A stretch of 7,549 nt of DNA, taken from contig JAITBO010000105.1 in assembly GCA_031283505.1 (NCBI GenBank), forward strand, positions 1 to 7,549, given 5' to 3'. Each line of letters starts with the position of its first letter. Positions within the stretch are counted from its first letter, which is position 1. Under the pieces are notes generated by a model. The model had not been told where the DNA came from. It searched no databases and saw nothing but the letters and a program-made list of their open reading frames with translations. Below, in pieces: positions 1-5,189 of this stretch. Made by a program: the position numbers and the translations under genes. This DNA comes from Treponema sp. GTDB taxonomy: Bacteria; Spirochaetota; Spirochaetia; Treponematales; Breznakiellaceae.

Positions 1-83
1 ACTATTCTCCTATATTTTGCTGGACATACTATATGATATAGCAATATTGATACGTTATGCCTCTTTCGTACATATTCACTCAT
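1..83 (-). CDS. tnpA: IS200/IS605-family transposase TnpA, N-terminal fragment (cut by window edge)
   Basis: Reading leftward from the ATG at 83, 27 complete codons stay open to the window edge. The product begins MSEYV and contains YHIVCPAKYRR at residues 16-26. That matches the first beta-strand motif (HIV-x-x-x-KYRR) of IS200/IS605 Y1 transposases, the small HUH single-strand DNA transposases that move by peel-and-paste at subterminal hairpins. The HUH motif and catalytic tyrosine lie beyond the left edge, so intactness cannot be judged. There is no clear Shine-Dalgarno before the ATG, which is common for these weakly expressed transposases. A GC hairpin 47 bases upstream fits the element's left end. 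A related REP-associated transposase (RAYT) is the main alternative. The family call rests on a short but distinctive motif. Confidence 0.75.
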   Translation of the reverse strand, partial: MSEYVRKRHNVSILLYHIVCPAKYRRI

Positions 84-94
84 GATTACTTAAT

Positions 95-121
95 ATTATA
101 ATTTTTTCTTCTTTTTTTCAA
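95..121 (-). promoter_or_regulatory. Possible promoter of the transposase gene
   Basis: On the minus strand TTGAAA (121-116) is followed after 15 bases by a perfect TATAAT (100-95). The spacer is shorter than the preferred 17, so strength is doubtful. A transcript would start around 88, only a few bases before the ATG at 83, giving an almost leaderless message. Confidence 0.35.
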
Positions 122-130
122 CTGCTTTGA

Positions 131-147
131 CCGCCGCAGAGCGGCGG
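131..147. repeat. GC-rich hairpin, probable left-end recognition hairpin of the IS200-type element
   Basis: CCGCCGC (131-137) and GCGGCGG (141-147) form a perfect 7-bp stem around the three-base loop AGA. It stands out in an A+T-rich stretch and lies 47 bases upstream of the tnpA start. In IS200/IS605 elements TnpA recognises such a subterminal hairpin as single-stranded DNA and cuts a few bases outside it; on this orientation the cut would fall just right of the hairpin, near 148-157. Neither strand has a T-tract after the stem, so it is not an intrinsic terminator. The exact element boundary cannot be fixed without the right end. Confidence 0.5.
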
Positions 148-198
148 GGTATTAGACCATAAATTTTAAAATAAAATCAAGAACGACAAGTACATTGA

Positions 199-253
199 GC
201 CTGTTCCAAAACTAATTGACTGTGAGCTAAACGCGCATGATTTTGGAACAGGC
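199..253. repeat. Inverted repeat with 13-bp arms (TTCCAAAA family)
   Basis: GCCTGTTCCAAAA at 199-211 is the exact reverse complement of the bases at 241-253, with a 29-base loop. The same TTCCAAAA core recurs as a second palindrome at 319-343. Repeated arms of this sort in a gene-free stretch look like a short dispersed palindromic intergenic repeat. No T-tract follows either arm, so a terminator role is not supported. Confidence 0.6.
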
Positions 254-255
254 TT

Positions 256-300
256 GAGCCGTAGGCTCTTGGAAAAACCGGTCAAAAACCCGTTTTTTCC
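256..300. repeat. Two adjacent hairpins between the TTCCAAAA palindromes
   Basis: GAGCC (256-260) pairs with GGCTC (264-268) around loop GTA. Immediately after, GGAAAAA (271-277) pairs with TTTTTCC (294-300), and the stem can continue inward through a few G-C pairs (278-281 with 290-292). The second stem has A residues on its left arm and T residues on its right arm, so in plus-strand RNA it ends in a U-run and could act as a weak terminator. It may equally be part of the surrounding repeat unit. Confidence 0.4.
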
Positions 301-318
301 ATCAAATCTAAGGAAGCC

Positions 319-343
319 GTTCCAAAAACTGAAGTTTTGGAAC
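319..343. repeat. Second TTCCAAAA palindrome
   Basis: GTTCCAAAA (319-327) is the exact reverse complement of TTTTGGAAC (335-343), and CT/AG (329-330 with 333-334) extends it around a two-base centre once a single extra A is bulged. It shares the TTCCAAAA core, and the base before or after it, with the arms at 199-211 and 241-253, making four copies of the core in 145 bases. Confidence 0.55.
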
Positions 344-388
344 AGCCTCAAATGTGATAAAATCCCCTCATGGGAGCAGGACTATTGA

Positions 389-568
389 GCAAGCTGCCGG
401 GCAGCTTGGGTGGCAGGGGAACAGATCTCCGACATAAGACGGACTGGAGACAATCTGAAGTATCGGTTACTTGACGATATTAAGAGCGTGTTTGCGGTCG
501 GACTAAAGTCCACTTTTTCTTTCCGCATCCGTCCTAAGGAATTGTTAAAGAATAATTTGACTTATTGA
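389..568 (+). pseudogene. Coding-like start-less frame, probable gene remnant
   Basis: After a TGA at 386-388 this frame stays open for 59 codons to the TGA at 566-568. Its translation has a natural protein composition, for example LKYRLLDDIKSVF (455-493) and FRIRPKELLKN (521-553), mixing charged and hydrophobic residues unlike the low-complexity shadow frames elsewhere in the window. There is no ATG; the only early candidate is a GTG at 410 without a Shine-Dalgarno. The same frame upstream of the TGA reads another 12 codons and then enters repeat sequence. I do not recognise the family. The best reading is the 3' remnant of a gene truncated near the insertion sequence and the palindromic repeats. 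A short real gene, or a structured RNA (several stems can be drawn here), cannot be excluded. Confidence 0.35.
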
Positions 569-586
569 TATGGCGAAACTTATGCT
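557..586 (+). promoter_or_regulatory. Promoter-like pair pointing toward the recJ 3' end
   Basis: TTGACT (557-562) and TATGCT (581-586) are separated by 18 bases, close to the sigma-70 consensus. No sense gene follows on the plus strand. Transcription would start near 593, run through the hairpins at 591-624 and 646-687, and then go antisense into recJ. It may be a chance match in A+T-rich DNA. Confidence 0.3.
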
Positions 587-590
587 AAAT

Positions 591-624
591 GCCACAATAT
601 AGAGTTTTTCCCAAAACTCTTGGC
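591..624. repeat. Hairpin between the remnant and recJ
   Basis: AGAGTTTT (601-608) and AAAACTCT (613-620) form a perfect 8-bp stem with loop TCCC. Outside it GCCA (591-594) can pair with TGGC (621-624) across an asymmetric bulge. Neither strand carries a terminal T-tract directly after the stem, so it is not a canonical terminator. It lies about 110 bases beyond the recJ stop. Confidence 0.4.
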
Positions 625-645
625 TAATGATACTGCTTTGTTACT

Positions 646-687
646 TTTTTCGCCTCGTAGTCCGGATTCGTGTCCGCCGGCGAAAAA
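646..687. repeat. Long inverted repeat beyond the recJ stop codon
   Basis: TTTTTCGCC (646-654) is the reverse complement of GGCGAAAAA (679-687). Within the loop CGGA (663-666) pairs with TCCG (673-676). The run of T precedes the stem and the run of A follows it on the plus strand, and the same order appears on the minus strand. That is the opposite of an intrinsic terminator on either strand, despite its position about 45 bases past recJ. It may be a dispersed intergenic repeat or an mRNA 3'-end stabilising stem. Confidence 0.4.
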
Positions 688-732
688 CGTCCTGTATGGC
701 CTTTTCCTCTGTGAAATTCCGTACCTTCGGGG

Positions 733-2883
733 TTAAATTTTTTTGGGCTCAGGCATTGTTTCCCCTGAACGGCGTAGATCGATTACTTTAAGCTGTGCGG
801 TTTCGGCTCCGTTGAACCAGTTCCGTTCCGCCATATATACCAGGTCCACCCGGTCCCCCAAGTCAAAGTCCTGTTTCACCTTGCCGGCAGCCTGCCAGTA
901 CACCGCAGGCCATTTGTATTTTCCCGTGTCCAGGGTAAGTTTGACGTGCTTGGCTTCGGTCTTTCCCATAAAGGCAATATCCGCCACCTTGACGCTTCTG
1001 GTCATAAAGACGAGCCGGTCGTTCCTCTCACCGTAAGGCTCAAAGCGGTCCACAAGTTTGAGGATGTCCGGAGTCAGGTAAGAGGGAGGAAGTTCCGCGT
1101 CTATCCTGACGGTTTCCTCGTCCCCTTCCTCCTTCAATTCTATGATCCGGGCTAGGTTTTTTACCCGTTCCAGGAAAACGTCCCAATTTGACCGTTCCAG
1201 GCTGAATCCGGCGGCAAAGTTATGACCGCCCCAGTCTATGCAGAGATCCGCGCAGGACTCCATGAGGGACCGGACGTTGAAACTCCGGGCTGAACGAAGA
1301 GAACCGGTGGCGGTCGTTTTGCTGAACGAAACGACCATAGCCGGCGTCTTGAAGAAGCTTGCCATGCGGTTCGCCATAAGCCCCGTGGCCCCCCGAACTA
1401 TGTCTTCACCGTAGGCCAGGACCAGCTTGCCGTCGAATTCGGTAAGGCTCTCCGCCGCCCGGGGCTCCACAATGGCCCACATATCCCCGCCAAGCTTCTT
1501 CCGTTCCCCGTTCATGGACATGATCTCGTCCGCCAGCGTGTCCCGTTCCTTTGGGTCCTCGGAAAGCAGGAGGGCCGCAGCCTTTTCCGGGCTGCCCATA
1601 CGTCCTGCGGCGTTGATGGCCGGACAGATCTGCCAGGAAATTTCCCCGGCCCCAAAACGCCGCCCCGCAAGGCCCAGCTTGAAGATCAGATCCTGAATCC
1701 CCGAACGGGGCTTTTCCTGGAGGGAAGCAACGCCGGTACGGACTATGATTCGGTTTTCGTCCCGCAGGGGCATGATGTCCGCGATGGTCCCCATGGCCGC
1801 AAGCTGAAGATCCGCCCTGTCCTCATCGGTAAAATGCTTTTCCCTGCGCCGGATAAAGGTGGTAAACAGGTTGATGAACACATCCAGTTCTTCCGGCGCA
1901 TTGTCCGAATATTTCGCGAGTTTGGAGAGTTCCCTTGCCCTGAGGAGGCTCTTTCCTGCCGTTTGGGGAATTTCTTTGCCTATTTCCTCAGCTATATCGA
2001 GCATATAGACTTCGACCCCGTTCCCGAAGATCTTAGCCAGCATTTTTTTCTGAAGCGGCGCGTCCCAGGCGAAAATCTGCTGTCCTTCCAGAAAGGCAGG
2101 CAGCCTGGTTTCCATTATACTCAACATTCCGGGAACCACCGTTTCCGTCAGGCGTTTTACCATGACCAGGTTCCGCAGCCTGGCCATTTCGATGACATAG
2201 GCGTCGTTGGAAGGCCGGACATTGAGAAGACAGATTGAATGGCCGTAAATCTCGCTCTTCAGGGCAAACCGCAGGGCCGAGACGAGCTTATACGCCACCG
2301 CGCAGCCCGCCAAATCCCGGAAGCTGTAGGTGGAATCCTCCAGCTTGGGATTAACGATGGCCAGGGCGTCCGGTACGGTATCCCTGGGGTTGTGGTGATC
2401 CGTGATGATCACGTCTATCCCCAATTCATTGGCCTTTTCCACCTCGGCTATGCAGGATATGCCGCAGTCCACGGTAATGATGAGGGTCCCGGAAACCCGG
2501 GCGAATTCTTCCACCGCCTGTATCGAAAGGCCGTAGGGCTCGTCCCCGACAGGAAGTTGCCAGCTTACGTCAATGTCCAAACTGCGGAGATACCTGGTGA
2601 GGAGGGCCGTACCCGTAACCCCGTCCGCATCGCGATCCCCAAAAACCAGAACCTTTTCCCCCTCGTCTTTGGCTGCCAGGATGCGGTCCACCGCGTCCTC
2701 CATGCCCGGAAGCTCAAAAGGATTCCGCAGATGCCGGGAATCGTCCTCCAAAAAGTACCGTATATCCTCTCCTTCGGTAAGTTCCCGGCGTACAAGGATA
2801 GAAGCGGTCAGAAGATCGCAGTCATACTTGGCCGCGATGCTCTTTACCGTCTCCTGGGGAATATCTTTTTTGTCCCAAATCAT
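733..2883 (-). CDS. recJ: Single-stranded-DNA-specific exonuclease RecJ, with a large central insert
   Basis: RecJ degrades single-stranded DNA 5'-to-3' in recombinational and mismatch repair. The DHH phosphoesterase motifs are all visible: GDRDADG at residues 82-88, VDCG at 138-141, DHH at 162-164 and ADIMPL at 368-373. The DHHA1-like half follows, with PAINAAGRMG (421-430), GATGLMANR (498-506) and WGGHNFAAG (551-559), then a C-terminal OB-like domain from about 590. At 716 residues it is much longer than E. coli RecJ (577). Most of the excess is an insert around 206-356, between the first DHH lobe and motif ADIMPL. The ATG at 2883 is the only in-frame ATG after an upstream stop, and AGGCGG lies 9 bases before it. 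It starts 27 bases after deoA, so the two are likely co-transcribed. Function is near certain; the role of the insert is unknown. Confidence 0.95.
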   Translation of the reverse strand: MIWDKKDIPQETVKSIAAKYDCDLLTASILVRRELTEGEDIRYFLEDDSRHLRNPFELPGMEDAVDRILAAKDEGEKVLVFGDRDADGVTGTALLTRYLRSLDIDVSWQLPVGDEPYGLSIQAVEEFARVSGTLIITVDCGISCIAEVEKANELGIDVIITDHHNPRDTVPDALAIVNPKLEDSTYSFRDLAGCAVAYKLVSALRFALKSEIYGHSICLLNVRPSNDAYVIEMARLRNLVMVKRLTETVVPGMLSIMETRLPAFLEGQQIFAWDAPLQKKMLAKIFGNGVEVYMLDIAEEIGKEIPQTAGKSLLRARELSKLAKYSDNAPEELDVFINLFTTFIRRREKHFTDEDRADLQLAAMGTIADIMPLRDENRIIVRTGVASLQEKPRSGIQDLIFKLGLAGRRFGAGEISWQICPAINAAGRMGSPEKAAALLLSEDPKERDTLADEIMSMNGERKKLGGDMWAIVEPRAAESLTEFDGKLVLAYGEDIVRGATGLMANRMASFFKTPAMVVSFSKTTATGSLRSARSFNVRSLMESCADLCIDWGGHNFAAGFSLERSNWDVFLERVKNLARIIELKEEGDEETVRIDAELPPSYLTPDILKLVDRFEPYGERNDRLVFMTRSVKVADIAFMGKTEAKHVKLTLDTGKYKWPAVYWQAAGKVKQDFDLGDRVDLVYMAERNWFNGAETAQLKVIDLRRSGETMPEPKKI

Positions 2884-2910
2884 TTTGCCATACCGCCTTT
2901 ACCGTTCATG

Positions 2911-4242
2911 TTATAGTATCATTCCCGGCGCGATTTCCTTTAATACCAATTTCCGCTCAGGAGGCGCCTTCTCGCTGTATTCCACCGCCTCCTCAAGTTG
3001 GGGCAGGGCCGCCGTAAGGCCCTCCTCGTCCCGGGCCCATACGCTCATGACGAGATCCCCCGCCTTGACCGCGTTTCCCCGTTTTTTGTGGATCTGCACC
3101 CCCGCCGTAGGGCTTACCGCGTCTTCCGTCCGGTCCCGCCCGACTCCGAGCAACACCCCGGCGCAGCCCACCTTCCAGGCATCTATCCGGCCTATGTACC
3201 CGGAAGCGGCAGCCCTGACTTCCCCCCGGATCGGGGAGCGGTATTTTCCCCTGAGTTCCAAAAATTTTTCCGCGTCCCCTCCCTGGCTTCTCACGTTATC
3301 CAGGAAGCGCCGCCGGGGATCTCCCCCCGCCAGGCATTCCTCACAAAGCCGCCGCCCCTCTTCCGGGGTTGCCGCCTTGCCCCCCAGCACCGTCATCCGG
3401 GCCGCCAGTTCCAGGGTGACTTCCATCAGATCTGCGGATCCTTCCGTTATTCCTTTCCCTTCCAGGCAGTCCAGGCATTCCTCCACTTCGAGGAAATTCC
3501 CCACCATGGTTCCCAGGGGTTCATCCATGTTCGTGAGGAGGGCGGTGATCCGCTTTCCCATAGCCGCTCCGGTATCCACCAGGGATCGGGCCAGCTTCTC
3601 CCCGTCTTCGCTCCGCTTCATGAAGGCTCCGGACCCGTACTTCACATCCAGCACCAGGGCTTCCGCCCCTTCGGCAGCCTTTTTTGACAGGATGCTCGCC
3701 GTGATGAGGGGAATGGATTCCACCGTCCCGGTCACGTCCCGCAGAGCGTAGAGCAGCCGGTCCGCCGGCACAACATCCCGGGTCTGCCCTGTCATGGCGA
3801 ACCCGTCCTTCCCGATAATCTCCCGGAATTTCTCCACCGAAAGGTCTGTCCTATACCCTGGAATCGCCTCCAATTTGTCCAAGGTTCCTCCCGTATGCCC
3901 CAAGGCCCGTCCCGACATCATGGGGTCCCGTATCCCCAGGGATGCCGCCAGAGGCGCCAAAATGAGACTCGTCTTATCCCCGACGCCCCCGGTGGAATGT
4001 TTGTCCACAAAGGGCCCCTCTATCCCGGAAAGATCGATCACCGTTCCGGACCGCAACATCACCTCCGTCAGCGCCGCCGTCTCCGCCGGACTCATCCCCT
4101 GAAAGAACACCGCCATAGCCCAGGCCGACACCTGATAGCCGGGAATCTCCCCGGCCACGTACCCGCCGATCAAAAATTGAATTTCTTCCCGGGAAAGCTC
4201 CTTCCCGGCCCGTTTATTCATGATGATGTCAACCGCTCTCAT
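2911..4242 (-). CDS. deoA: Thymidine (pyrimidine-nucleoside) phosphorylase
   Basis: This cytoplasmic enzyme splits thymidine or deoxyuridine with phosphate into the base and 2-deoxyribose-1-phosphate. The family signature SGRALGHTGGTLDKLE is at 110-125. KHSTGGVGDK (81-90) is the phosphate-binding loop. R168, S183 and K187 match known base-contacting positions, and DVKYGSGAFMK lies at 199-209. The 443 residues fit the family's usual 430-440. The frame stays open far upstream through recO, but the start at 4242 is chosen because MRAVDII aligns with family N-termini and GGAGG sits 4 bases before it. Residue 108 is Met in PMMSGR, as in E. coli DeoA (PMISGR), rather than the Lys of Bacillus Pdp (AKMSGR). 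From memory of the family that Lys contacts the ribose 2'-OH, so I favour a deoxyribonucleoside-specific enzyme; Pdp remains possible. Confidence 0.94.
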   Translation of the reverse strand: MRAVDIIMNKRAGKELSREEIQFLIGGYVAGEIPGYQVSAWAMAVFFQGMSPAETAALTEVMLRSGTVIDLSGIEGPFVDKHSTGGVGDKTSLILAPLAASLGIRDPMMSGRALGHTGGTLDKLEAIPGYRTDLSVEKFREIIGKDGFAMTGQTRDVVPADRLLYALRDVTGTVESIPLITASILSKKAAEGAEALVLDVKYGSGAFMKRSEDGEKLARSLVDTGAAMGKRITALLTNMDEPLGTMVGNFLEVEECLDCLEGKGITEGSADLMEVTLELAARMTVLGGKAATPEEGRRLCEECLAGGDPRRRFLDNVRSQGGDAEKFLELRGKYRSPIRGEVRAAASGYIGRIDAWKVGCAGVLLGVGRDRTEDAVSPTAGVQIHKKRGNAVKAGDLVMSVWARDEEGLTAALPQLEEAVEYSEKAPPERKLVLKEIAPGMIL

Positions 4243-4257
4243 ACTTCCTCCAAAGCG

Positions 4258-4273
4258 CACGGCGTCCGCCGTG
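4258..4273. repeat. Hairpin in the recO-deoA spacer
   Basis: CACGGC (4258-4263) pairs with GCCGTG (4268-4273) around a four-base loop. It lies between the recO stop and the deoA Shine-Dalgarno, ending about 11 bases upstream of the GGAGG. No U-tract follows on the minus strand, so it is not a terminator. It could influence deoA translation or message stability. Confidence 0.35.
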
Positions 4274-4289
4274 TACCTGCCATACGCCG

Positions 4290-5066
4290 TTAAAACTCCC
4301 AGGTAGAAAGCCGCTTTCCCAGCGCTTCCGCCAGAACTGCGGTGACCAGGGCCTTCGCCTCCCGTTCCGCCGCCCTGTCCATGGTAACCCGCCCCGTCAA
4401 AACAGGAGCCTGCCCCTGAACCGCCGCGAGCCACCGCCTGACGCCGGGACCTACCGGCAGGTACCCCGCCGTTTCCCAAGCCCCCCCCGGCACGATATAC
4501 CCGCCGGGCAGGTCCGCACAGGACGGACAAAGGACGGTCCCGTCCCGCAACGAATACCATAGTAACCCATCCCCCGGAGCTTCACAAGCGCAGGAGGCGC
4601 ACTTGTCAATCTCGGGCCGCTGACCCAGGATTTCCGCCCATCTCCACAGAAAATGAATGACCACCCTCCGGCAAGCTGCTTCGTCCGCCTCATTCAGGGC
4701 ATCCAGGGTACCACCTGCCAGGGCGAGGGCATCCGTCCATCCGCCGCCGCCGCCCTGGGCCGCCAGAACCGTCTCCGCCACCGCCTGAGCCGCCATGGCC
4801 CGCTCGTAAAGTTCCCTTATACCCGGTCTCCACACCTGAACGTCAAAGTCCGTCACCTTCATGAACCCCTTCACCGGGTCCCGGTAGATCCACAGCCTTC
4901 CCTCGTGGTAGAGGGCGGCGTGGGCGCGGAGCTTGCTCTTGGGTCCGCCAAAAACCGTGGCCCGGATCAGCCCCTCCTCGGCGGTAAGAAAGGTGATTTC
5001 CCGGTTGGATTCCCCTGAAGGCCGCGCCCGGAGGACCAGGGCGGTGTACGTAAAGTTCCGAGCCAT
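4290..5066 (-). CDS. recO: DNA repair protein RecO
   Basis: RecO works with RecR (and RecF) to load RecA on SSB-coated single-stranded DNA and can anneal complementary strands. From the start used here (258 residues) the N-terminal OB-fold begins at once with TALVLRARPSGESNREITFL, typical of RecO. A helical domain follows, with a zinc-finger pattern CASC (156-159) and CPSC (180-183). A Gly5 run near residues 105-109 comes from a CCG trinucleotide tract around 4741-4754. Two in-frame ATGs exist, at 5081 and 5066, neither with a Shine-Dalgarno. I prefer 5066 because RecO proteins normally begin 7-10 residues before the ALVLR strand, and because a promoter -10 overlaps the other start. It is the first gene of the apparent recO-deoA-recJ operon, 47 bases before deoA. 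Confidence 0.9.
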   Translation of the reverse strand: MARNFTYTALVLRARPSGESNREITFLTAEEGLIRATVFGGPKSKLRAHAALYHEGRLWIYRDPVKGFMKVTDFDVQVWRPGIRELYERAMAAQAVAETVLAAQGGGGGWTDALALAGGTLDALNEADEAACRRVVIHFLWRWAEILGQRPEIDKCASCACEAPGDGLLWYSLRDGTVLCPSCADLPGGYIVPGGAWETAGYLPVGPGVRRWLAAVQGQAPVLTGRVTMDRAAEREAKALVTAVLAEALGKRLSTWEF

Positions 5067-5071
5067 GGCGT

Positions 5072-5080
5072 ATGATACCA
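5072..5080 (-). promoter_or_regulatory. Extended -10 element at the recO start
   Basis: On the minus strand TGG followed by TATCAT (5077-5072) fits an extended -10 (TGnTATnAT). A transcript would begin about 6-7 bases later, at or next to the ATG at 5066, which would make the recO message leaderless and would explain the missing Shine-Dalgarno. A T-rich but poor -35 (TTTTTG, 5100-5095) is 17 bases upstream. Confidence 0.35.
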
Positions 5081-5124
5081 TAGCCGGGATAAAGCAAAAA
5101 GGGATGATGAATCCGCAATGCCGG

Positions 5125-5130
5125 TGTCAA
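5125..5130 (-). promoter_or_regulatory. Consensus -35 hexamer upstream of recO
   Basis: TTGACA at 5130-5125 on the minus strand is a perfect -35 box, but the hexamer 17 bases further on (TCATCC, 5107-5102) is a poor -10. It is therefore only a possible alternative recO promoter, giving a leader of about 30 bases. Confidence 0.25.
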
Positions 5131-5137
5131 AAAGCGT

Positions 5138-5165
5138 TGTATTTTCTAAAAGAATAGATTATATT
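5138..5165 (+). promoter_or_regulatory. Probable promoter of the AAA_14/DUF4143 ATPase gene
   Basis: TTGTAT (5138-5143) and TATATT (5160-5165) are separated by 16 bases in strongly A+T-rich DNA on the plus strand. Transcription would start near 5172 and leave a leader of about 60 bases. The palindromes at 5142-5189 overlap the promoter, and the one at 5187-5211 lies just downstream. Confidence 0.4.
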
Positions 5166-5189
5166 TATTTAATAAGATCTATTAGAAAA
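5142..5189. promoter_or_regulatory. Nested inverted repeats overlapping the ATPase promoter
   Basis: TTTTCTAA (5142-5149) is the reverse complement of TTAGAAAA (5182-5189). Inside it AATAGAT (5153-5159) is the reverse complement of ATCTATT (5177-5183). Taken together they can form a stem of about 13 pairs with a five-base bulge. The arms share the TCTAAT/ATTAGA core with the next palindrome at 5187-5211, as expected for repeated operator half-sites. Confidence 0.4.

Larger units (their letters stand above)
84..732. other. Gene-poor A+T-rich intergenic region
   Basis: No intact gene is supported in these 650 bases. They hold the probable left end of the IS200-type element (to about 157), the TTCCAAAA palindrome cluster (199-343), a gene remnant (389-568), a promoter-like pair (557-586) and two hairpins (591-687). 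No tRNA, no T-tailed terminator for recJ and no known riboswitch core was recognised. The accumulation of repeats and a remnant beside an insertion sequence suggests a rearrangement-prone spot. Confidence 0.6.

Noticed and set aside
166..351. 61-codon minus-strand frame across the TTCCAAAA palindromes
   Set aside because: It starts at TTG without a ribosome site and is built almost wholly from the inverted repeats, so its sequence is explained by repeat structure.
386..408. In-frame TGA followed one base later by a hairpin, as in a selenocysteine site
   Set aside because: The loop (CGG) lacks the GU of bacterial SECIS elements and is too close to the TGA, and the frame upstream is repeat sequence, so a remnant is simpler.
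646..687. Terminator for the recO-deoA-recJ operon
   Set aside because: The stem is preceded by T and followed by A on both strands, so no U-tract trails the hairpin.
2239..2916. 225-codon plus-strand frame opposite the recJ 5' part
   Set aside because: No recognisable motif, fully antisense to conserved RecJ motifs, no ribosome site.
2573..3751. 392-codon plus-strand frame opposite deoA and recJ
   Set aside because: Ser/Arg/Pro-rich low-complexity translation and complete overlap with two well-supported genes; it is an antisense shadow in G+C-rich DNA.
4243..4560. Upstream in-frame extension of deoA by 106 codons
   Set aside because: It is Gly/Arg-rich, lies inside recO in another frame, and the family N-terminus with its GGAGG ribosome site begins at 4242.
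4741..4754. CCG trinucleotide tract in recO as a phase-variation tract
   Set aside because: The repeat unit is three bases and in frame (Gly run), so slippage would only change the number of glycines.
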